From contig NZ_JAKXMK010000014.1 in NCBI RefSeq assembly GCF_022524485.1, forward strand, positions 1-49,397: 49,397 nt of DNA, written 5' to 3'. Shown here piece after piece: positions 39,632-48,671 of this stretch. The DNA comes from Pseudonocardia alaniniphila. GTDB taxonomy: Bacteria > Actinomycetota > Actinomycetes > Mycobacteriales > Pseudonocardiaceae. Below the pieces are notes generated by a model. It ran no database searches. It was not told the origin of the DNA and saw only the letters and a list, made by a program, of their open reading frames with translations. Each line of letters opens with the position of its first letter. The first letter of the stretch is position 1. The position numbers and the translations under genes were made by a program.

Positions 39632-40551
39632 GACTCGTCCTCCCGCATGACCACACGCAGGTAGATCGTGATGAAGATCGACGAGATCAGCAGCATGATC
39701 GTCGCCATCGCGGATCCGAACCCGATCCGGCTCGCCTCACCAACCACGTTCGACGTCACCAGCGCGGCGATGATCTCCAGGCCGTTGCGGCCCTGGTTCA
39801 CGATCCAGACCAGGTCGAACGCGCGCAGCGACTCGATCACCACCACGACGATGACGATCAGGTTGATGGGCCGCATCACCGGCAGGATGATCCGGAAGAA
39901 CGTGGACACCTCACCGGAGCCGTCGATCGCCGCCGCCTCCCGCAGCGAGGGGTCCACGCCCTTCAGACCGGCCAGGTACAACAGCATGATGTAGCCGGTG
40001 TGGCGCCAGCCGGTTGCGAACAGCACCGCCCACAGGTTGACGTCGGGGTCGCCGTACCAGTCGATCTGCGTGCCGAGCACCGCGTTGAGCAGTCCCTGGT
40101 CGCGGCTGTACAGCAACTGCCAGATGAAGCCGACGAGCGCCAGCGACAGCACGACCGGCATGTACAGCGCGGTCTGGTAGATCCGCGTTCCGCGTAGCTC
40201 CTTGTCCAGCAGCACCGCGAGGAGCACGCCCAGTAGCGTCGGGCCGAGGATCAGGAAGACCAGCCACACCACGTTGTGCTGCACTGCCGGCCAGAACGGC
40301 GGGTAGATCGTCGCGATGTCGACGTAGTTGTCGACGCCCACGAACTTGATCCTGTCGAGACTGCCGATCCCGTTCCACGACGTGAACGACAGCAGCACCG
40401 ATCCGAGCGCGGGCAGCCAGACCAGGCCGATCACCAACACGGCGGGGATCACGACCATCAGCGTGACCACGACCCGGTCGCGCGGTGCCAGCTTGCGCTG
40501 GCGCCGCGTGCGGGGGAGGGGCCGGCCCCTTGCCCTCAGTTTCGACGTCAT
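39628..40551 (-). CDS. ABC sugar transporter permease (MalF type)
   Basis: A 307-residue permease with a basic cytoplasmic start and six membrane segments (VVVTLMVVIPAVLVIGLVWLPALGSVLLSF first). The EAA loop is PSLREAAAIDGSGEVSTFFRIILPVM. ABC ATPase genes are missing from the operon; in actinobacteria a shared ATPase such as MsiK commonly serves several sugar importers, which is my assumption here. It starts 12 bases after the sugar-binding protein gene. Confidence 0.93.
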   Translation of the reverse strand: MTSKLRARGRPLPRTRRQRKLAPRDRVVVTLMVVIPAVLVIGLVWLPALGSVLLSFTSWNGIGSLDRIKFVGVDNYVDIATIYPPFWPAVQHNVVWLVFLILGPTLLGVLLAVLLDKELRGTRIYQTALYMPVVLSLALVGFIWQLLYSRDQGLLNAVLGTQIDWYGDPDVNLWAVLFATGWRHTGYIMLLYLAGLKGVDPSLREAAAIDGSGEVSTFFRIILPVMRPINLIVIVVVVIESLRAFDLVWIVNQGRNGLEIIAALVTSNVVGEASRIGFGSAMATIMLLISSIFITIYLRVVMREDES

Positions 40552-40563
40552 GTCGGCGTCCCG

Positions 40564-41904
40564 TCAGCTCGAGAAGATCGACTTCTTCTGGGCTTCGATG
40601 CTCTTGAGCAGTCCGTCGATGTCGTCGGGGTTGCCGATGAACTGCTGGAACGCCGGAATGATCACGGTGGAGGCGAAGTCGGGACGGGTGTCGCGGTCGA
40701 GGAACTGCGCGAGGTTCTCGGCCTGTCCGACGAGCTCGACCGACTTGAGCTGCAGCTGCGAGTACTGGCTCGTGTCGGCCTCGGAGTTGGCGGCGATGAA
40801 GGGGAGCCCGGTGGAAGCCGCCGCGGCCGCCGCCTCCGGGGACGCGAGGTACTTGAGGAAAGCGATCGACCCCTCCTCGTTGTCCGGGCTCGCGGACATG
40901 CAGAAGCCGTCGATCGGGGCGTCGATGGCCGTTGCGCCGATGCGTGAGTCGACCTCGGGGAACGTGAAGAAGTCGAGGTCGTCCTCGTCGTCGGGGAACT
41001 GCTCGTTGATGAACGTGCCGAGGATGAACAGGCCGGACTTCTTCTGCAGCATGCCTTGCGCGGCCTCCTGCCAAGTGCGGCCGAGCCCGTCGGGCTGGTG
41101 GAAGGGAAGGAGACCGCGCCAGGTGTCGAAGACAGTCTTGACCTGCGGGGAGTCCCACGACTCCGTGCCCGCCATCAGGCTGACGTGGAAGTCGTAGCCG
41201 TTGATCCGCATGTTGAGCATGTCGAACGTGCCCATGGCGGGCCAGCCCTCCTTGTCGCCGAAGGCGAACGGAGTGAGCCCGTCGGTCTGCATCTGCTGGC
41301 ACAGCGCCCGAAGCGCGTCGAACGTCGTCGGCACCTCGTAGCCGCCCGCTTCGAACATCGACTTTCGGTAGAAGACCGCCCACGGGTAGTAGGCCTGCGG
41401 TACGAGATACTGGGCTCCGTCGGAGCCGGTGGACTGGGCCTTGAAGGTGTCGGGGATACCAGGCAATGGCCACGCCGCGCTGATGTCCCCGATGAGGCCC
41501 TGCTCGGCGAAGAACCGCATGCGGTAGCCGGCGAACCAGGAAAAGACGTCGTCGGGGTTGCCCTGCAGGTAGGTGTTGATGTTCTCCTGGAACGTGCTGT
41601 GGTCGACCGCGTTGATGGTGACCGCCGTCCCGGTGGCCTTCAGGAAGTCCGCGACCTCGGCCTCGCGCTGCTTGGCGAACCTGGTGCCGCTCTCGTTGGA
41701 GCCGAACGAGACGGTGCCCGAGCCTGCCGCCGCGCCGCCCTGGTCACCCCCGCCGCCGCATGCCGCCAGCAGGCCGGTCAGGCCGACACCGGCGCCGACC
41801 CCGAGCGCCCCCCGCAGCAGAGCGCGGCGTCCGATGCCCCGCGCCGCGACGGATGGCGGGACGAGCCTTGCGAGGTACTCGGCCTGGGACTGCGGACGTG
41901 ACAT
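40564..41904 (-). CDS. Sugar-binding lipoprotein of an ABC importer
   Basis: A 446-residue family 1 solute-binding protein. The signal has a twin arginine (R26-R27 in GIGRRALLRG), a hydrophobic stretch and a lipobox LAAC with the lipidated cysteine at residue 49, followed by a glycine linker. The mature part has the usual two-lobe pattern, including YYPWAVFYRKSMFEAGGYEVPTTFDAL. ATG 41904 follows AAAGGAG. It is first in a minus-strand operon whose later genes cleave and metabolise galactosides, so lactose or a galacto-oligosaccharide is the likely ligand. Confidence 0.94.
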   Translation of the reverse strand: MSRPQSQAEYLARLVPPSVAARGIGRRALLRGALGVGAGVGLTGLLAACGGGGDQGGAAAGSGTVSFGSNESGTRFAKQREAEVADFLKATGTAVTINAVDHSTFQENINTYLQGNPDDVFSWFAGYRMRFFAEQGLIGDISAAWPLPGIPDTFKAQSTGSDGAQYLVPQAYYPWAVFYRKSMFEAGGYEVPTTFDALRALCQQMQTDGLTPFAFGDKEGWPAMGTFDMLNMRINGYDFHVSLMAGTESWDSPQVKTVFDTWRGLLPFHQPDGLGRTWQEAAQGMLQKKSGLFILGTFINEQFPDDEDDLDFFTFPEVDSRIGATAIDAPIDGFCMSASPDNEEGSIAFLKYLASPEAAAAAASTGLPFIAANSEADTSQYSQLQLKSVELVGQAENLAQFLDRDTRPDFASTVIIPAFQQFIGNPDDIDGLLKSIEAQKKSIFSS

Positions 41905-42214
41905 GTCGTCTCCTTTGACGCAGGGCACAGTTGGGGCGCCGTCCGAACACAACACAACAAGTTCAAACAGAACCGCAGGTAGAATCGTGTGGCCGCTGCC
42001 ACACGTCAAGGGTCTGAAGGTCTCGAAATGATCGCTTCTGATCGGACGGTCACCAGACCGAACAAGTCCGCACATCGCGGCGAACCGCTGCCATGTCGAC
42101 CATGAAGCCCATCGCGTTGCGCTGAACGCACGTATCGACGACGGGCGTCCCGACGCCGTCGCGAGCACTGGGGCAGGATGTTCGGGCAAGGGATTCCACG
42201 AGCCGGGAGGCGTC
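41905..42214 (-). promoter_or_regulatory. Promoter region of the galactoside operon
   Basis: This 310-base region separates the sugar-binding protein gene from a divergent small gene. CGTGTGGC (41986-41993) and GCCACACG (41998-42005) form an 8-bp inverted repeat, and a minus-strand TTGACG (42003-42008) overlaps its outer arm. Closer to the gene, AACACAACACAACAAG (41946-41961) is a run of ACA repeats. Either could be the DeoR operator. No clear -10 is visible. Confidence 0.45.
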
Positions 42215-42430
42215 ATGCTGAAGTTCTTGCTGGGTGCAGCCATCGGCTACGTGCTGGGTGCTAAAGCGGGCCACGAGCGCTACGAGCAGCTGCGCCGCAC
42301 CTACCAGCGGGTGGCCGACCACCCGGCCGTGCAAGGCGCGGCAGGCGTCGTGCGGGCCCGGGTCGAGGAGACGATGAACGGCGGCAAGCACGCCGACACC
42401 ACCAGCACCAGCAGCTCCGGCGTCAACTGA
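42215..42430 (+). CDS. Small YtxH-like protein
   Basis: A 71-residue protein. The first 16 residues are hydrophobic and glycine-rich (FLLGAAIGYVLGAKAGHERYEQLR), the pattern of YtxH and of short actinobacterial stress proteins; the rest is helical with a serine/threonine end. ATG 42215 has CGGGAGGCGTC upstream. A role is not known. It is monocistronic, just before the tRNA. Confidence 0.75.
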   Translation: MLKFLLGAAIGYVLGAKAGHERYEQLRRTYQRVADHPAVQGAAGVVRARVEETMNGGKHADTTSTSSSGVN

Positions 42431-42523
42431 CGCCACCGGGCAGCCGGTGGGGGGCGTGCGAAGAGGGATGGGGCGGTGCGCTAAAGTTCTCCTGCCCGCG
42501 GGGGACGCCCCCGCGCCAGACGG

Positions 42524-42596
42524 TCCTCCGTAGCTCAATTGGCAGAGCATGCGACTGTTAATCGCAGGGTTACTGGTTCGAGTCCAGTCGGAGGAG
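42524..42596 (+). tRNA. tRNA-Asn (GTT)
   Basis: A 73-base cloverleaf. The acceptor arms TCCTCCG (42524-42530) and CGGAGGA (42589-42595) pair, the anticodon loop is CTGTTAA with anticodon GTT, and the T arm contains GGTTCGAGTCC. CCA is not encoded. Confidence 0.96.
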
Positions 42597-43556
42597 CTTC
42601 TTCCCGAGGTCAGCGGCCTGCCACACCGCGCTTGATCAAGGTCACCCGACGCTTACCCGGCGGAAACGCCGTCAGCGCCATCGCGTCGAGCCGCCCTGTG
42701 AGCTTGAGGTTGTCGAGGACCCCGGGGCCATCGAGGTGAACGTCGACGAGGAGACGGTCAGCGTCAGTCATCAAGTAATTAGCTGAACGCCCGTCATCAC
42801 GCGGTCGGTGAGGTCATCCACGGTCTCACCGACCGTTTGCGACGGTCCAGCTCTGCGGAGAGAGGGCAACGTCCGCGGTGCCGCGAAGCCGACAGCCTTT
42901 AGCGGCTCATTTCGATTCGTGGTTTCCACACGACCCAGGGTGCTGCGCGGTACGAGTGACCGTCCTGATGACGAATCGTGTTCGGCCCCCTGCCGCTGCC
43001 ACGACGACGCGCAGTAGATCAGCAGGTGGTCTCACCTGCCGGTCGCGCACGCCTGCTGCTCGCCATCGCGGGCCGCCCGGAGAACAGCACACCGCTGCGG
43101 GGTGAGCGCCGACGAACCCGGCGCACACCATGCCGCCGAGACCGCACGCCGGCATCGAGCCGGTCGGGAAGGAAGTCATTGCGATTCCGCTGGCATGGTG
43201 CGAGCCGGAACCGCCGCCGTCCCTGCGGGCCCCACCCCGGGCGCGCTGAGGCCGGGCTACGTCACCGCGATCCGAGCCCGGGAGGACCCATGCCGCACAC
43301 CCCGCAGAGCACCCAGCAGACCTGGACCGACGGTCGCGCATCGACTGGCGCGAGTGCACCGACCGCGACGCCCGCGTGGAGGCGACGTCTCTTCGCGCAC
43401 GAACTGGTGGATGCACCGGACCCCGGCCTCGCCAGAAGTCGCGTGCCCGTACCCAGCGAGCCGCCCGATCACGACGTCGGCGGGTGTAGGACCGGGACCG
43501 CCGGAGAACAACGGCTTGACGAACCGCCGGATGCAGGCCCGCGCGTCCGGTGGCTG
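42597..43556. other. Region without a secure gene after tRNA-Asn
   Basis: Open frames here have no family resemblance and uneven codon use. The most gene-like is a minus-strand frame of 53 codons, 42610-42771, beginning MTDADRLLVDVHLDG and continuing LKLTGRLDAMALTAFPPGKRR; it has no ribosome site. A second is a plus-strand reading from ATG 43290 preceded by GGGAGGA. Both may be fragments of lost genes. The sequence is about as GC-rich as the rest but lacks the third-position pattern of a long gene. Confidence 0.4.
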
Positions 43557-43586
43557 AGTAGAGGCCAGGTGACCCTGGCCTCTACT
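43557..43586. terminator. Strong terminator hairpin after the DUF305 gene
   Basis: AGTAGAGGCCAGG (43557-43569) and CCTGGCCTCTACT (43574-43586) pair perfectly over 13 bp with a 4-base loop. It lies 42 bases past the stop of the minus-strand DUF305 gene and could also stop plus-strand transcripts. Confidence 0.75.
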
Positions 43587-43628
43587 CGATTGCTGCTTGT
43601 CCTATCCGTCTGTCTGGGTTCTGGACGA

Positions 43629-44384
43629 TTACGTCCGAACTGCGGTTGTGACGCCGTATGAATCGCGCAGCCAGGTGCTCATCTGTCTGACCTGGGCCAA
43701 CTGGGCGGTGATGATCTGCCCGGCGAGCGCGCGCAGCGCCGGATGCTCGGCCTGGGTCGTCATCGGAGGGGGGATGACGATGGCCATCTCGTGGTGCGGG
43801 ATCATCTCCGAGAGGAACGCCTTGTCGGATGCGGGACCGGCCGGGACCGCGGCCAGCTGGGTGGTCATGTTCGTCATCCCCGCGGCCATTCTCGTCGCGA
43901 GCTTCTGCATGTCGGCCGGTTCCCGTGCCTTGGCCTGTGCCGGGGTCAGCCCGTACCAGTCACGCAGCCAGTTCGTCATTTCGGTGATCTCCTGGCTCTG
44001 GCCACTGATGATCTGCTGGGCCAACGCCTTGACTTCGGGGTTCGCCCCCCGGGCGAGCTCCAGCTGGGCCATGCTGATCGCTGCGGCGTGGTGCCGGATC
44101 ATGCCGGCCAGGAAAGCCTGCTCCGCCTGAGCACGGGAAAGTCCGCGAAGGTTGTTTGCGTACTGCTGGGCCGTGTTCAGAATGGGTGTCGAGCCGCCCG
44201 GGATCTGCTGTGCGGCGACCGTGGCTGCCGGATCGGCGGCAATCTCGGCGGCGACCGCGGCGGCTGTGGTTGGCGGATCGGCGGCTGTAGCGGCTGTGGC
44301 GCCTGTGGTGCCCGCGATGGCGATGCCCGCGATGGCGACGGCCGCCACGCTCGCCGTGGCGGCTCGCAGTGCGAATGAACTCAT
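43629..44384 (-). CDS. Exported DUF305 protein, double domain
   Basis: A 251-residue secreted protein. A signal-like N-terminus (residues 1-33, AALRAATASVAAVAIAGIAIAG-like) is followed by two DUF305 four-helix units. Each has the histidine pair: MIRHHAAAISMAQLELARG and MIPHHEMAIVIPPPMTTQAEHP, and many methionines, which fits metal binding. In the second unit PPP breaks the helix. ATG 44384 is preceded by AACGGAGG. A copper-type operator stands 39-53 bases upstream, suggesting a role in periplasmic copper handling. Confidence 0.9.
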   Translation of the reverse strand: MSSFALRAATASVAAVAIAGIAIAGTTGATAATAADPPTTAAAVAAEIAADPAATVAAQQIPGGSTPILNTAQQYANNLRGLSRAQAEQAFLAGMIRHHAAAISMAQLELARGANPEVKALAQQIISGQSQEITEMTNWLRDWYGLTPAQAKAREPADMQKLATRMAAGMTNMTTQLAAVPAGPASDKAFLSEMIPHHEMAIVIPPPMTTQAEHPALRALAGQIITAQLAQVRQMSTWLRDSYGVTTAVRT

Positions 44385-44422
44385 GAAGGTGTCCTCCGTT
44401 CACGTAAGGCCATGACTACCCC

Positions 44423-44437
44423 TACCCCCTAGGGGTA
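44423..44437. promoter_or_regulatory. CsoR/RicR-type copper operator
   Basis: TACCCCCTAGGGGTA is nearly palindromic, with TACCCC and GGGGTA half-sites. This is the form of actinobacterial CsoR and RicR operators. A second CTACCCC stands directly beside it at 44416-44422. It lies just upstream of the DUF305 gene, and copper release of a repressor is the likely control. Confidence 0.65.
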
Positions 44438-44614
44438 CCAACACCGATAGTCTGGCCGCGGCAGCGCTACGCGACATCGAGGTCAGCGGGAAAGCCAGAT
44501 ACCGGTCAACCGGAAGGCGACAGCGCGGGGGGCCCCACGTTCGCTGGTCATCGGGCGGTGCCGCGGCGGCCGTTGCTGAGCGCTGTCCCGGCAGATCCGA
44601 TCGAATAGGACAGT

Positions 44615-45504
44615 TCAGCCCGCTGCGGTGAGCCGACCACGCGGCCAGCGCCACCCCGACCAGCGCCACCGCCATGCCAGCCACTGCGATCCAGCCTGGC
44701 CACTCGCCAAACAATGCGTAGGCCATCAGCGCGGTGATCCCCGGGACGAGGTAGAAGTACGTCGTCACTAGCGAGGCGGCGCCGCGTCACAGCAGAGGAA
44801 CAGCGGCGACATGCCGCCGGTCAGCCCCAGCACCGACCAGGCCAGCGCCCCACGACCTGCGGCGTCCACTCCACGTGGAACGACTCGGTCGCGGCAGCGA
44901 CCGGCAGCATTACCACGATCGCTGCCGTGAACTGCATCACCTGACCGGTGCGCAGGTCGAATTCGGGGCAGAAGCGCTTCTGGTAGAGCGTCCCGGCCGT
45001 AATCCCGAACAGAGCCGCGACGGCGAGCGTGACCGTCAGGAGGTCGAGGCCGGAGGTCGTCAGCTTCGCCGTGACGACAAGCGTCACCCTCAAGAAGCCG
45101 AGTATCAGCCCGTTCCCCCGGCGCAGGCCCATCGACTCCCCGGCCATCCAACCGACGAGTGCGGTGAGCACCGGCTGCAGGTTGACGATCAAGGCGACGA
45201 CCGACGCGGGCATTCCGTGCGACACCGCCATCCACACCCCGCCCGGGTATACGACCTGGAGCCCGATCCCGGTTACCGCAAGGTGACCAGCCTGCCGCCA
45301 CGACGGCCAGCGGGCCCAGGCGAGCAGCGCCATCAGCACGACGACAAACGCGCTGCGTCGCAGCAGAAACGTCAATGAATCTGCGTACCCGGCCGCGTAC
45401 TTCGCGACAATGAATCCGGATGCCCAGATGAAGACGAAAAGCAACGGGGTGGCGCGGACGGCGAGTCCGGCCGTCAGTGGTGCTGTGGTGGCCACGGTGA
45501 ACAA
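44615..45504 (-). pseudogene. EamA/DMT-family transporter, broken by two frameshifts
   Basis: The remains of a ten-segment metabolite exporter. The first frame (from 45504) runs through FVFIWASGFIVAKYAAGYADSLTFLLRR and AALFGITAGTLYQKRF to FHVEWTPQVVG and then stops at 44821. The expected continuation GALAWSVLGLTGG is in a second frame, and after another shift near 44795 a third frame gives GAASLVTTYFYLVPGITALMAYALFGEWPG to the normal end. The total length of about 296 codons is the family norm, so two small indels explain the damage. Sequencing error is the alternative. Confidence 0.8.
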
Positions 45505-45787
45505 CGCTCCTGGGCGGGTGGGAGCAGCGGTGTTAGTGGCCGGCTCGCGGTGGTGTCAGCGTCCGGGCCGCGGGGCGATGGCAGCGGTGTACCGGCCGAT
45601 ATGTTGTGCCGCCGCGCCATCTCCTCGACCTGCAGGCGCGGGTCGGGAGCGGGCACCGGCGCGGGACTCGGGTCGAGCGAGGAGGAGACGTCGAACAGGC
45701 CGCTCAGTCGGAATGCACGGCTGTTGGGTCGGAGCGGCCATCCCTTTCGTCACAGCCGGCTCAGCGCCGCTGCGCGTCGCGCGCAGA
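45505..45787. other. Intergenic region, no secure gene
   Basis: A minus-strand reading (VPAPDPRLQVEEMARRHNI) looks protein-like over about 25 residues but leads nowhere. No promoter or hairpin is evident. Confidence 0.3.
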
Positions 45788-46492
45788 TCATCGCCGAAGC
45801 TGGGGGTTGTCCGCAGCCACCCCTGCCTCGATCGCCTCGACCTGGATGGCCCCCCGCACGAGGTCGTACAAGGGCGCCATCTGTGTTGTCAGGCGCTCGA
45901 GGTCGCGTCCTGCCGTGAGCACCGCCCCCCACGTGTAGGTAATCGAGGCGTGGGCGAGACGCAACGCGGTGGCCGCCGGGTCCGACACCCCGCGCAGCGT
46001 TGCGACGGGCTCGATGACAGTACGAAGCATCGATGCGGCGAGTTCGACAGCGGCGTGGGCGTGAGCGGCGACACTCGAATCAGGCGACTGTTGAAGTGTC
46101 GCAAACAGGATCAGGATGATATCGACATTTGCAATCAACATCTTCGGCGTCTCCTCGTAATAGCGCCACATGTGTAAGTCGGGCTCCGATTCGTCGTTTG
46201 CGGCATCGGCCAACGCGGCGAAGTGACGACGGGTCCCGCGGTTGACGACCTCCACGAGGATCCCTGCCTTGTTGTCGAAATGATGGTAGACGGACCCGAC
46301 CGGAAGCCCGGATTCCTTACAAATTGCAGAGATCGGCGTGGCAGCGTAGCCTTTTTCTCCCATCAGCTTCTCGGTGGCATCCAGGATCAGGCCGCGTGAG
46401 GACGTCGCCGGCTTCGAATCATGCGGCTCTGCTCCATTGGAACGGAGACCCTCGACCCGTGCTCGCATGGGGCTAAAATTACCCGCGTCCAC
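45788..46492 (-). CDS. TetR/AcrR-family regulator
   Basis: A 234-residue repressor. The helix-turn-helix is LILDATEKLMGEKGYAATPISAICKESGLPVGSVYHHFDNKAGILVEV; the ligand domain is helical and typical of the AcrR group. GTG 46492 has AGGGTGAG upstream; ATG 46468, eight codons later, lacks a ribosome site. It is upstream of the broken EamA gene and in the same direction, so it may once have controlled that exporter. Confidence 0.88.
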   Translation of the reverse strand: MDAGNFSPMRARVEGLRSNGAEPHDSKPATSSRGLILDATEKLMGEKGYAATPISAICKESGLPVGSVYHHFDNKAGILVEVVNRGTRRHFAALADAANDESEPDLHMWRYYEETPKMLIANVDIILILFATLQQSPDSSVAAHAHAAVELAASMLRTVIEPVATLRGVSDPAATALRLAHASITYTWGAVLTAGRDLERLTTQMAPLYDLVRGAIQVEAIEAGVAADNPQLRR

Positions 46493-47251
46493 TCACCCTG
46501 CAATGCGACGATGGGCGCCGTCGCGCCGGAGGGCGCGCGAATCAGTTTACTGCCTCCAGGTAGCGCACGAGAGACCCGACCGGCGCCCCCATGGTCGGAA
46601 GCCCACCGAAACGACGACATCCGCCCGCTCGCCGAGCAGCACGGGCGCGGCAACGCAGTTCAACCCGCGGGCCGCACTATCCGCCGCGACGCCGGTCGGC
46701 CGGGCAGTTGGATGGTCGTGGCGAGGAGGACCGGGCGCATGATCGCATTCCTGCCCGCCCTCCAGCTATCTCCCCATAATTCGCTCGAGGACGCCGGCAT
46801 CGGCAGGGTTCAGCAGGGGTCTGCCTAACGCTCTGACGTGCGAGGAAAGTCGTACGCCGATGTGGTCGGGCTGCGATCAGCGGCCAACCCCGGTTTCTTG
46901 ATGTAGAGGACCCGTCCATCGCAATGTACGACCAGATGCACGATCTGCCGCGTTTTGCGATGAAGCGCACGAGTACGTGGAAGCGCACACTATGGAGCTG
47001 GAGGTCATGCGAACTGACGTTGCCGAGGTGGAGCTTGCAAATGTAGCTTCTCTACTAGAGCGAACGTTCTAGCGTGTAGATGAGGGGGCTTCAGTGGCGG
47101 GTGAGCAGGTGATCAGTGCCTCGGCCAGTACTCTCGCCTCGGTTCCGGAGGAAGGACTTCGACGGCGACAAGATCCGCCACGTGACCAAGATTTGGAACG
47201 ATGTGATCACCATGCGGCAACTCGGATGGACCTCAGATCGTAACTCTCTGA
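46493..47251. other. Decayed intergenic region, no secure gene
   Basis: Frames are short. Around 46600-46780 both strands have protein-like pieces, and 46980-47060 is clearly richer in A and T than its surroundings. The palindrome GAACGTTC at 47061-47068 lies within a wider imperfect repeat (CTAGA ... TCTAG). I see no intact gene. Confidence 0.4.
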
Positions 47252-47392
47252 GCGGCGGTGTCGGCGCCGGCCGATGAGCGTGCGGACGAGAGTGAGGAAC
47301 GCTTCGTGGGTCTGCCAGTGCGTGAGTAGGCGCAGAAACCAACGCAGCATGGCAGTGGCCTGCTCGACGACCCACTGCCGGGTGTCGACCAC
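47252..47392 (-). pseudogene. IS5-family transposase fragment (C-terminal end)
   Basis: The reading VVDTRQWVVEQATAMLRWFLRLLTHWQTHEAFLTLVRTLIGRRR follows the last part of IS5-group transposases, which end in a pattern like RWVVERTFAWLHRFRRL ... HEAFLTLACALICWRRL. The catalytic glutamate lies in WVVE. Only about 47 codons can be read and no terminal repeats are seen, so it is a dead remnant. Confidence 0.55.
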
Positions 47393-47713
47393 GGATGTCC
47401 GTGATGTGCGGGCTCTTCTCGAGCAGAGCTGAGTTTGGCGACACCCCGCCGCAGACGGTGTGCTTGATCTATGGAGAGTGCACGGGTCTTCGGCTATACC
47501 ATCCACGATGCGCGTCGAGCGCTGTCCGGGCACGCGTGCGGAGGTCTTCTCGTACGAGCATCGACCCCGCCCAGAACACTCGCCGAGGTCAGGCGCCCAG
47601 GATCGGCCCAGCCGCATCCCTGCGTTACTGGTCTTGGCTCGGCGCGGCTTGCACAGGAGATGGTCGCCCCTTGTCCCTGATCTCCGCAGGGCAGTCCAAC
47701 AGGAAGGGCGGAT
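47393..47713. other. Intergenic region before padR
   Basis: No intact gene or clear promoter is visible. The last bases GGAAGGGCGGAT carry the ribosome site of the PadR-family gene. Confidence 0.35.
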
Positions 47714-48313
47714 ATGATTCTCCGCCGCTCGGACCGGGATCTCCCCGCACTCAGCGTGCTCGGGCTGCTCCTTTCGGGGCCGCAGTACACCTTCGAGATA
47801 TACCGCACGGTGATCGACCGAGAGATGCACTTCCTCACCGGGTTGCCGCGGGCTCTATATCACGCTGTGGACCGTTTGGCACGTGGTGAACTCATCGAGG
47901 TGGTTGGCTATGAGCGAACCGGCATCCGCCCGGAACGTACAATATTTGCCATCACGAACGCGGGTCGTGACGATCTCATCGGGCGGGTTCGGAGGCTGTT
48001 GGCGTACCCGGAGCCGGATGCCAACCTCTTCGTCGCCGCGTTGTCGTTCTACGACTGCTTGCCGCCGTCCGTGGCGCGGGCCGCCTTGCAGGCCCGCCAT
48101 GACGGGCTCGAGCGCCTGCTGGCCGAGCGTCGCTGTCTGCTCGGGGCGGCCCAGAGGTACTTCGTGTGGGAATTGACTACGGAATCACGCGACTGGATGC
48201 GGAGCGGGTATGGGTGGCTCGGCTCATCGGCGACCTGGGCGCGGGTCGCCCATCTGAGACCGGCTCCGCGTGATGGTGGTCCCTCCCGCATTTACGGATG
48301 TCTCGTGGACTGA
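47714..48313 (+). CDS. PadR-family transcriptional regulator
   Basis: A 199-residue winged-helix regulator. LSVLGLLLSGPQYTFEIYRTVIDREMHFLTGLPRALYHAVDRLARGELIEVVGYERTGIRPERTIFAITNAGRDDL is the PadR domain, with the long second half of the PadR_C type (ALSFYDCLPPSVARAALQARHDGLERLLAERR). ATG 47714 follows GGAAGGG. Its target may be the oxidoreductase genes to the right. Confidence 0.88.
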   Translation: MILRRSDRDLPALSVLGLLLSGPQYTFEIYRTVIDREMHFLTGLPRALYHAVDRLARGELIEVVGYERTGIRPERTIFAITNAGRDDLIGRVRRLLAYPEPDANLFVAALSFYDCLPPSVARAALQARHDGLERLLAERRCLLGAAQRYFVWELTTESRDWMRSGYGWLGSSATWARVAHLRPAPRDGGPSRIYGCLVD

Positions 48314-48522
48314 CCGGACCGCGAACCGAGACCCAAGAGGAAAATGATGTAGAACGTCACGCTCGAACCATTTGTCATCCGGGCTGAACGCGACGGTGTT
48401 GGCGGCCCTTGCGGCGGGTGCCGCGGTCGGCGGGGGGCCCGCGTCCCGGTGGGCGCGACCAAGCTGATGGTGGCGCACAACATGCACGACGCATTCGCGC
48501 GGTCCGCGAGCGCTAGCTTGTG
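48314..48522. other. Intergenic debris before the MaoC-like fragment
   Basis: A plus-strand frame reads VPVGATKLMVAHNMHDAFARS and ends in a TGA that overlaps ATG 48523, the kind of junction seen in operons. It may be the last part of a lost gene. No start is evident. Confidence 0.25.
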
Positions 48523-48651
48523 ATGAACTGGGAACGGGCGATCGCCGACGTCGAGGTGGGGCACGAAATGCCGGACCACCGTCTCCGCGCCGCTCGGTTT
48601 GATCACCGCCTCAATGGCCACGGGGGCAACCGGTTCCTGATCGCGGATTGA
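48523..48651 (+). pseudogene. MaoC-like dehydratase N-terminal fragment
   Basis: Forty-two codons beginning MNWERAIADVEVGHEMPDHRLR. The segment ADVEVGHEMP resembles the start of MaoC-type hydratases (DVEVGDELP), but the domain core with its hot-dog helix and histidine never follows. It may be a truncated, eroded gene of a fatty-acid or steroid pathway. Confidence 0.3.
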
Positions 48652-48671
48652 ACACCGATAGAGAGGGTGTG

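Noticed and set aside
43102..43557. Plus-strand frame of 151 codons ending at the 43557 hairpin, with pieces slightly like a WhiB protein (DWRECTDRDARVEA in another frame)
   Set aside because: The four cysteines of WhiB are not in one frame, composition is rich in R, P and A as in chance frames of GC-rich DNA, and there is no ribosome site.
46590..46680. Minus-strand piece LNCVAAPVLLGERADVVVSVGF, somewhat like the effector domain of IclR regulators
   Set aside because: Only about 22 residues match loosely, a stop precedes it and no helix-turn-helix part is present.
47061..47068. GAACGTTC palindrome as a KstR-like lipid regulator site
   Set aside because: KstR sites have a spacer between the half-sites and longer symmetry; 8 bp alone is not enough.
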